DNA of 64,000 nucleotides from Alkalilimnicola sp. S0819 (lineage in GTDB: Bacteria > Pseudomonadota > Gammaproteobacteria > Nitrococcales > WHIW01). The stretch's first letter is position 1. Each line of letters opens with the position of its first letter. Location of the stretch: positions 62,001 through 126,000 of the forward strand of contig NZ_WHIW01000006.1 of assembly GCF_009295635.1 (NCBI RefSeq), in the 5' to 3' direction. The notes under the pieces are model-generated. The model was not told where the DNA came from. It made no database searches and saw only the letters and a program-made list of their open reading frames with translations. Shown here piece by piece: positions 57,504 through 64,000 of this stretch. A program made the translations under genes and the position numbers.

Positions 57504-60500
57504 ATGAACCGTATCTATCGTCTCAAGCGCTCCACCCGCACCCAGGAACTGGTTCCGGTACCGGAGTACGCCCGCAGCCGCACCCGGGGCCTGCGCCACA
57601 CCGCGTTGACGGTTCTGCTTGGCGGCACGGTGGGCTGGAGCGGACTGGGCGCGGCGGCCGACATCCGCGTGCACAGCGGCAATACCCGGGTCTTCGACGC
57701 GCCCAACGGGGTGCAGGTGGTGGATATCGCCACCACCAACGGGGCCGGTGTCTCCCACAACCGCTACACCCACTACAACGTGGATCAGCGCGGCCTGGTG
57801 CTGAACAACAATGCCCCCCAGACCCAAGCGGGGCCGTTGCAATCGCAGCTCGCCGGCCAGGTGGTGCCGAACATCAATCTGTCCCGCGAAGCGAACCTCA
57901 TCCTCAACGAGGTGGTGGCGGCCAATCGCTCCCGACTGGAGGGCTATACCGAAGTGCTGGGCCGCACCGCCGACGTGGTGGTGGCCAACCCCTGGGGCAT
58001 CACCTGCTCGGGTTGCGGCTTCATCAACACCGATCGGGTGACGCTGAGCACCGGCGTGCCCCAGATGGGCGCCGACGGCAGCCTGCAGGGCCTGCGCGTC
58101 AACCAGGGCGACATTCTGCTGGAGGGCGCGGGCCTGGACGGGCGCGACCAGAACATCCTCGACCTGGTGGCCCGCTCGGTGAAGCTGGACGGCCAGCTCA
58201 ACGGCCAGGATGTGCGGATCATCACCGGCAGCAACGACTACGGCTACACCACCCGGGACGCCACGGCCCGTGCCCCCTCGGGCGCGGCGCCCAGCTACGC
58301 CATCGACTCCACCGCCCTGGGCGGCATGTACGCCAACCGCATCCGCCTGATCGCCACTGAACAGGGCGTGGGCGTGCGCATGCTGGGCGAGGCCGCGGCC
58401 AGCGCCGACGATTTCACCCTCAGCGCCGCCGGCAAGATCACCCTGCGCAGCAGCATCAGCGCCGAGCGGGATCTGGCGGTGCGCTACACCGGCCCCGCCA
58501 GCGGCGGCGCCGACGCGCTCGCCCTGATCGGCGGCGGCGCGTCTGTGAGCGCCAAGCGTGATATCGACCTGAGCACCGCCAACGGCGCCGGCACCACCCT
58601 GAGCGAGGCCAAGCTCAACGCCGGGCGGAATCTCGGCATCGACACCGGCAGCCTCAGCGACAGCGCCAGCGCCGGCAACACCCGCTTCGCCGGCGAAAAC
58701 CTGCAGCTCAGCGTCAGCGACGCCGCCAGTCTGGACGGCAGCAGCTGGGGCGCTGGCGGACGGCTGCGCATGGACACCGGCGATCTGTCGGTGGGCGGCG
58801 CCGGCGCCACCGTCTACAGCGGCAGCGACGCCGATGCCATCGACCGCTCCATGGCGCTGATTGCTACCAGCGGCAGCATCGACCTGGCCAACGCCCAGGT
58901 AACCGCCGTGGGCACATTGGACATCCAGGCCGCCCAGGGCAGCATCACCACCGGCGCCGCCGGCCGGGTGCAGGCCGGCGACACCTTGAACCTCAGCGCC
59001 GCCGACGCGGTGAACAACGCCGCCGATCTGATCGGGGGCGCCGAGCTGAACCTGACCGCCAGCGATGGGCTGGCGAGCCTCGCCAACAGTGGTCGGATCG
59101 AGGCCGCGCAGGCGATGAATCTGGGCCTCGCCGGCCAGCGGCTGGATATCGCCAACGCCGGCGGCGGCGTCATCGTCGCCGACAGCCTGGCCATCACCGC
59201 CCGCGATCTGAGCAACGCCGGCGACGTGCAGGCCAGCCGGGGCACCACCGTGCAGGCCGACAGCTTCCGCAACACCGGCGCCGGCGCACGCTTCATCACC
59301 GCCACCGAGAACGGCCATGACGGGGCCCTTACCGTCAGTGGCGTGGTCGACAACCAGGGCGCCATGGAATCGGCGGGCAGCCTGAGCGTTACCAGCAGTG
59401 CCAATCTCGACAACAGCGGCACCATCAAGGCCGCGGGCAGTACCGACAGCCTCACCCTGAGCGCGGCCCGCATCGACAACAGCGGCTTCATCGACAGCGG
59501 CGGCAGCACCACGCTCACCGCCACTGCCACCAGCGGCACCAGCTTCAGCAACAGCCGGCAGATCACCAGCGCGGGCGCGCTCGGCATCAGCACCGGCGGC
59601 ACGCTGAACAACACCGCCGGCGCCGGCATCATCGGCCAGGACAGCGTCTCCATTACCAGCGAGCGGCCGCTGTTCACCCTGAACAACGCCGGTCGCCTGC
59701 AGGCGGGCAGCACGCTGATCCTGGGGGGCGCCGGCAAGCTGGTGGCGCTGAACAACCAGATCAGCGGCGTGACCTATGCCGGCGCTGCCCTCACCATCAC
59801 CGGCGGCCACCTGAACAACCAGGGCCAGATCGGCGCGGCCCAGACCAGTACCCTTCAGGTGGCCAGCCTGGATAACGGCAGCGTCGGCAATGCCGCCGCG
59901 CTGATCCAGGGCGCCACCGACAGCGGCAACAGCCACATCACGGTCAGTGGCGCGCTGAACAACCACGGGGCCATCGATTCCGGCGCCGAGCTGGGCCTGA
60001 GCGCCGGCGGCGCGCTGAACAACCACGGCCAGCTGCTTTCCGCCGCCAACAGCACCGTCACCGTCGGCACGGCCATGAGCAACACCGGCACCGTACACGC
60101 CGGGGGCCAACTGGATCTGGACGTCAGCAACGGCCTGAACAACCAGGGCCAGATCGGCTCGGTGGGCAATGCCCTGCTGCAGGCGGCCAGCCTGGTCAAC
60201 GGCGCCGTCGGCAACGCCGACGCCCTGATCAAGGGTGCGACCGCCGGCGGCAGCAGCACCGTGACCATCAGCGGCACGACAGACAACTACGGCACGCTCG
60301 ATTCCGGCGGGCAGCTCACGCTGAGCAGCGCCGGCGCGCTGGATAACCGCGGCAAACTGCTTGCCGCCGGCAACAGCACCGTCACCGTCGGCGCGGCCAT
60401 GAGCAACACCGGCACCGTACACGCCGGCAATGCGCTGGATCTGGACATTAACAACGGCCTGAACAACCAGGGCCAGATCGGCTCGGTGGGCAATGCCCTG

Positions 60501-63500
60501 TTGCAGGCGGCCAGCCTGATCAACGGCGCCGTCGGCAACGCCGGCGCCCTGATCAAGGGTGCGACCGCCGGCGGTAGCAGCACCCTTAGCCTGGGCGGTG
60601 CGCTCACCAACTACGGCGCCATCGACGCCGGCGGCCAGCTCGGCCTGAGCAGCGGCGGCAACCTGGACAACCACGGCAAGCTGCTCGCCGCCGGCAACAG
60701 CACCGTGACCATCGCCGGCGCCATGAGCAACACGGACATGTTCCACGCCGGCAATGCGCTGAACCTCAACGTCGGCAACGCCTTGAACAACCAGGGGCAG
60801 ATCGTGTCCGGCGGCGCCACCCAGCTGCAGGCGGCCAGCCTGGCCAACGGCCAGGTCGGCAACAGCGATGCCGTCATCGTCAGCGGCGCCGGCCACAGCC
60901 ATCTCCAGTTCAACGGCGCGCTGGACAACCACGGCGCCATCCATGCCGGCGGCCGGCTGGATCTGGACGCCACCGGCATCACCAACCGCAACACCGGCGG
61001 CCTCTCCTCGCTGACCATCCTGGCGCTGAAAGCCCTGGGTGCCGGCGACATCGACAACTACGGCGCGCTCTACGCCGGTAATGCGCTCAGCCTCACCGCC
61101 TCCGGCGATGCCATCACCAACCGCGCCGGCACCGGCACCATGGACAGCGGCGGCAGCATCACCACCAGCAGCGCCAATTTCACCAATAACAATGCCGTGG
61201 TGGCCAACGGCGACATCAGCATCAGCACCAGCAACAGCTTCGTCAACGAAACCGCCGCCGGGGTCAGCAAATCCCTCAAGGGCGTCTCCCGCACCCACAA
61301 CCACAATAACTCGCGAATCGCCGAGGAAGGCTCTCTCGACAAGGGCATGCACGCCTGGGTGCATGAGCAGGACTATTGGCGTGAAGAGCAGCTGGTGGGC
61401 ATGACCGAGGCGCAGCTGAGCGCCCTGCCCAAGGCCCAGATCATCGCCACCGGCGCCGGCAGCCGCCTGACGATCAACTACGGCGCCTCCGGCCTGAACA
61501 AAATCGCGGTGCTGTCCGCACCCACGGTCAACATCAGCGGCAGCGGCACCTTCACCAACGAGGATCTGGCGCTGCTGGAGTACGAATACCGCCGCCGCTG
61601 GATCGAGATCATCGACGAGAAGAGCGGCGACGACCATTACGTCGCCTGGGCCCGCACCGACCCGGACCGTAACAGCTGGAGCGGCGACCCGGATGATGAC
61701 AGCAACAACTCGGAGAACTGGGACCCGGGCTGGGGCTGGTCGCGGGTCGGCGGCAAATGGGGCGGTGACAGCTTCCCCGGCTGGCTGCGATCGGATGCCA
61801 AGGACGATGCCGTGGCCGGCGCCAAAAAGATCGGCACCAACACGATCAAGCGCTTCGGTGCCGGCATCTACGCCACCACCCTGAATTTCAGCGGCGGCAC
61901 CCTGAACAACGTCAGCTCGCCCTATCCCAATAGCGCGAGCCACGCCATCGCCGGCGGCGCCCAGGGCGGCAGCAGCAATGCCACCAGCGCCAGCGGCAGT
62001 GCGCCCGGCAGCGGCGGCAGTGTCACGCCCGGCAGCAGCGGCGGCGTCTCCCCCGGCGGCACCGGCAGCGTCTCGGCGGGTAGCGCGATCCCGGTCGCCT
62101 CGGCGGGCGTGCTGTCCTTCGCGGGGGTGAACCTGACCCTGCCCACCAACCCCAATGGCTACTTCGTCACGGCCCGCGACCCCAATGCCAATTACCTGGT
62201 CGAGGCCAACCCGCGCTTCCTGGTGGGCGAGAACTTCGTCGGTTCCGATTACCTGTCGCGGCGCTACGGCTACAACCCCGACGACGTGCAGAAGCGCCTG
62301 GGCGATGCCAACTACGAGGCCTATCTGATTCGTCAGCAGCTGATTCAACAGACCGGCTCCAACGTGCTTCGCGGCTACGGCGATGAAGCGAAGCAGATGC
62401 AGCGACTGATGGACCAGGCCTACGAGCAGGGCCAGGCGCTCGGGCTCGAGTTCGGCAAAGCGCTCAATCCCGCGCAGATCGCCGGCCTGACGGAAGACAT
62501 CGTCTGGATGGAAGAGGTGGAAGTGAACGGCCAGCGGGTGCTCGCCCCGCGGGTCTACCTGGCCGCGGCCACCCGCGACATGATCTCCACCGGCGCCACC
62601 ATCGCCGCCAACGAGGTCAACATCAGCGGTGAGGGGCTGAACAATACCGGCGGCACCATCGAGGGCAGCGACTCCCTCACCGTCGCCACCACCGGTGATA
62701 TCACCAACACCAGCGGCACCCTCAAGGGCGGCGATGTCAGCCTGACATCGGAAGAAGGCAGCATCATCAACGAGACCGTCGTGGACGGCTCGGGCGATGG
62801 CCACTCCTATGTCACCGACATCGGCAAGACCGCGGGCATCGAGGCCAGCGGTGATCTGACGCTGGATGCCGGCAAAGACATCAAGGTGGTGGGCGCGGAT
62901 GTGCAGGCGGGCGGCGATGCCACACTCAAGGCCGATGGCGACATCAGCTTCGACACCATCGTCGACAAGACCACCACCACCACCAGCAAGGACAGCAAGC
63001 GGGTCATGGGCGGCGGCTGGTCCACCACCACCAAGACCACCGAGACCAATATCGGCTCCAACCTGAATGTCGGGGGCAACCTGAGCCTGGACAGCGGCGG
63101 CGACACCACCCTCGCCGGCAGCAGCGCCGAGGTGGGCGGCGATCTGGACGTCAAGACCGGCGGCGACTTCAAGGTCATCGCCCGCCAGGACAAGGTCACC
63201 ACCCACACCGAAGAGAAGACCTCCGGTGTCGGCGTGGGTGGCGGCATGTACGGCACCCAGACCAAGACCACCGACGATTTCAAGGGGACCAACGTCGGCT
63301 CCACCCTGAATGTCGGCGGCAACGCCACCATCGACTCCGAGGGCAGCATGACCCTGCAGGGCTCGGACATGAGCGTGGCGGGCAATGCGGATATCGACGC
63401 GAAGGAAGGCATCAACATCCTCGACGGCCTGGACGAGCGTCGCACCACCACCCGCACCGAAACCACCACCTTCGGCAAGGTGGGCGGCAGCAGTGACAGC

Positions 63501-64000
63501 GACTCCGGCTCGCAGAGCGCCAGCGAATCCGCCAGCGGCCAGGGTTACGCCCAGGCCAACGCTTCGGCCGGTTCCAATGCCGAGGCCGAGGCCTCCGGTG
63601 ACTTCAAGGTCTGGGAGAAGACCGTCAGCACCACGGAATCGGGCTCCAACACCAGTGTTGCCTCCAACCTGAACATCGGCGGCAACCTCAACGCCACCAC
63701 CGAGGGTACGCTGAAAGTGCAGGGCTCCAACGTGGAGACCGGCGGCGACATGGCCCTGGACGCCAAGGACGTGCAGGTACTCGCCGGGCGCAACGAGGAA
63801 TGGAGCACCACCGAGACTACCCGCACTTCGGTGGGCATTTACAATGACAGCAGCGCCGAGGCCTCCTCCGGCGCCCAGGCCAATGCCAATGCCGGCACGG
63901 TCGGCACCAACGCCGATGCCAATGCCAACGCCTCCGCCGAAGCCGACCACGTGACCACCATCGGTGCCCGCACCGAGCAGGAGAACAGCTCCTCCTACAG
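57504..64000 (+). CDS. giant TpsA/filamentous haemagglutinin (CdiA-like), runs off window
   Basis: At least 2165 residues are visible. An extended signal peptide region (MNRIYRLKRSTRTQELVPVP, about 1-51) leads to a TPS secretion domain (about 52-300) with NPWGITCSGCGFINTDRVTL, then a long beta-helix of FHA-1-type repeats (to about 1270). A distinct non-repeat segment (about 1280-1660) contains WRE and Gly/Ser-rich linker regions and ENFVGSDYLSRRYGYNPDDV. FHA-2-type repeats (VGGNLSLDSGGDTTLAGSSA) follow to the window end. It is secreted by the upstream TpsB. It may be an adhesin or a contact-dependent inhibition toxin; the C-terminal tip that decides lies outside. AGGAG precedes the ATG. Confidence 0.93.
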   Translation, partial: MNRIYRLKRSTRTQELVPVPEYARSRTRGLRHTALTVLLGGTVGWSGLGAAADIRVHSGNTRVFDAPNGVQVVDIATTNGAGVSHNRYTHYNVDQRGLVLNNNAPQTQAGPLQSQLAGQVVPNINLSREANLILNEVVAANRSRLEGYTEVLGRTADVVVANPWGITCSGCGFINTDRVTLSTGVPQMGADGSLQGLRVNQGDILLEGAGLDGRDQNILDLVARSVKLDGQLNGQDVRIITGSNDYGYTTRDATARAPSGAAPSYAIDSTALGGMYANRIRLIATEQGVGVRMLGEAAASADDFTLSAAGKITLRSSISAERDLAVRYTGPASGGADALALIGGGASVSAKRDIDLSTANGAGTTLSEAKLNAGRNLGIDTGSLSDSASAGNTRFAGENLQLSVSDAASLDGSSWGAGGRLRMDTGDLSVGGAGATVYSGSDADAIDRSMALIATSGSIDLANAQVTAVGTLDIQAAQGSITTGAAGRVQAGDTLNLSAADAVNNAADLIGGAELNLTASDGLASLANSGRIEAAQAMNLGLAGQRLDIANAGGGVIVADSLAITARDLSNAGDVQASRGTTVQADSFRNTGAGARFITATENGHDGALTVSGVVDNQGAMESAGSLSVTSSANLDNSGTIKAAGSTDSLTLSAARIDNSGFIDSGGSTTLTATATSGTSFSNSRQITSAGALGISTGGTLNNTAGAGIIGQDSVSITSERPLFTLNNAGRLQAGSTLILGGAGKLVALNNQISGVTYAGAALTITGGHLNNQGQIGAAQTSTLQVASLDNGSVGNAAALIQGATDSGNSHITVSGALNNHGAIDSGAELGLSAGGALNNHGQLLSAANSTVTVGTAMSNTGTVHAGGQLDLDVSNGLNNQGQIGSVGNALLQAASLVNGAVGNADALIKGATAGGSSTVTISGTTDNYGTLDSGGQLTLSSAGALDNRGKLLAAGNSTVTVGAAMSNTGTVHAGNALDLDINNGLNNQGQIGSVGNALLQAASLINGAVGNAGALIKGATAGGSSTLSLGGALTNYGAIDAGGQLGLSSGGNLDNHGKLLAAGNSTVTIAGAMSNTDMFHAGNALNLNVGNALNNQGQIVSGGATQLQAASLANGQVGNSDAVIVSGAGHSHLQFNGALDNHGAIHAGGRLDLDATGITNRNTGGLSSLTILALKALGAGDIDNYGALYAGNALSLTASGDAITNRAGTGTMDSGGSITTSSANFTNNNAVVANGDISISTSNSFVNETAAGVSKSLKGVSRTHNHNNSRIAEEGSLDKGMHAWVHEQDYWREEQLVGMTEAQLSALPKAQIIATGAGSRLTINYGASGLNKIAVLSAPTVNISGSGTFTNEDLALLEYEYRRRWIEIIDEKSGDDHYVAWARTDPDRNSWSGDPDDDSNNSENWDPGWGWSRVGGKWGGDSFPGWLRSDAKDDAVAGAKKIGTNTIKRFGAGIYATTLNFSGGTLNNVSSPYPNSASHAIAGGAQGGSSNATSASGSAPGSGGSVTPGSSGGVSPGGTGSVSAGSAIPVASAGVLSFAGVNLTLPTNPNGYFVTARDPNANYLVEANPRFLVGENFVGSDYLSRRYGYNPDDVQKRLGDANYEAYLIRQQLIQQTGSNVLRGYGDEAKQMQRLMDQAYEQGQALGLEFGKALNPAQIAGLTEDIVWMEEVEVNGQRVLAPRVYLAAATRDMISTGATIAANEVNISGEGLNNTGGTIEGSDSLTVATTGDITNTSGTLKGGDVSLTSEEGSIINETVVDGSGDGHSYVTDIGKTAGIEASGDLTLDAGKDIKVVGADVQAGGDATLKADGDISFDTIVDKTTTTTSKDSKRVMGGGWSTTTKTTETNIGSNLNVGGNLSLDSGGDTTLAGSSAEVGGDLDVKTGGDFKVIARQDKVTTHTEEKTSGVGVGGGMYGTQTKTTDDFKGTNVGSTLNVGGNATIDSEGSMTLQGSDMSVAGNADIDAKEGINILDGLDERRTTTRTETTTFGKVGGSSDSDSGSQSASESASGQGYAQANASAGSNAEAEASGDFKVWEKTVSTTESGSNTSVASNLNIGGNLNATTEGTLKVQGSNVETGGDMALDAKDVQVLAGRNEEWSTTETTRTSVGIYNDSSAEASSGAQANANAGTVGTNADANANASAEADHVTTIGARTEQENSSSY
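59814..61109 (+). repeat. four 324-bp (108-residue) tandem repeats inside tpsA
   Basis: Units begin at 59814, 60138, 60462 and 60786, each 324 bp, starting AACAACCAGGGCCAGATCGG with small changes. The second and third are nearly identical for over 120 bp. Each carries two NN(H/Q)G turns typical of FHA-1 repeats, so the period is a superhelical double unit. Confidence 0.8.

Noticed and set aside
57396-63950. 2184-codon minus-strand frame over tpsA
   Set aside because: Antisense of a repetitive, high-GC gene. Repeats of the shadow simply mirror those of tpsA; tpsA has an extended signal peptide, TPS domain and ribosome-binding site.
1-64000. tRNA, rRNA or CRISPR array
   Set aside because: No cloverleaf-like sequence, rRNA signature or regularly spaced short direct repeats with unique spacers were seen by eye; a tRNAscan/Infernal run would settle it.

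Overview
The window is 64 kb of GC-rich DNA (by eye about two thirds G+C) densely packed with genes on both strands. It reads as the chromosome of a gammaproteobacterium, perhaps a Chromatiales/Ectothiorhodospiraceae-like lineage, though the taxon is inference. The basis is a Gram-negative gene set: TrmJ, RhlE-type helicase, YihY, YchJ, CydABDC, PolA and two-partner secretion. No rRNA, tRNA or CRISPR array was seen.

Region by region. 1-7.4 kb holds housekeeping and membrane genes: trmJ (cut by the window edge), a PRPP-synthase homologue, a YegS-type lipid kinase, a DEAD-box helicase, a small winged-HTH protein, YihY, DUF2254 and DUF421 proteins. 7.4-11.2 kb has a secreted S8 protease with a recognisable promoter, then a sodium:solute symporter followed by a 42-residue membrane protein that looks like its small subunit. 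11.6-15.5 kb is a tightly coupled minus-strand operon: GHKL-type ATPase, STAS-like DUF4325 protein, single-span membrane protein and ABC exporter. Facing away from it are three genes for exported proteins, the last with perfect 45-bp repeats. 18.1-22.5 kb is a signalling cluster (REC-PAS-GGDEF, stand-alone receiver, CHASE-PAS-PAS histidine kinase). 22.5-28.2 kb is a cydABDC operon whose CydA has the short Q-loop of cyanide-insensitive oxidases.

28.9-45.1 kb is an accessory region of visibly lower and variable GC. It carries an Hcp-type VI secretion effector gene interrupted by an in-frame TGA, with a possible immunity gene; an SRAP (YedK) protein; fragments of HigA, an HNH nuclease and an IS66 transposase; a duplicated ~100-bp segment; the DUF3999/DUF2339 pair; and a nuclease-helicase group. 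That group is a NERD/zinc-ribbon protein divergent from a PD-(D/E)XK-like protein and a PLD-SF2 helicase-DUF3427 protein, and resembles an anti-phage or DNA-processing locus. A small gene plus ankyrin lipoprotein pair closes it.

45.2-53.1 kb returns to core DNA with polA, then a putative effector/immunity-like pair flanked by REP-like motifs, then a four-gene translationally coupled operon (flavodoxin-like dialkylresorcinol-condensing-enzyme homologue, KAS III, HTH-like protein, BtrH-type acyltransferase) that suggests an unusual lipid or polyketide product. 53.1-64 kb is a 7TM-DISM histidine kinase and OmpR-type regulator, a perfect CRP-type palindrome, a TpsB transporter and a giant TpsA/FhaB-CdiA-like exoprotein running off the window. 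The best candidates for undescribed systems are the GHKL-STAS-membrane-ABC operon, the NERD/PD-DEXK/PLD-helicase group and the Hcp-extended effector locus.
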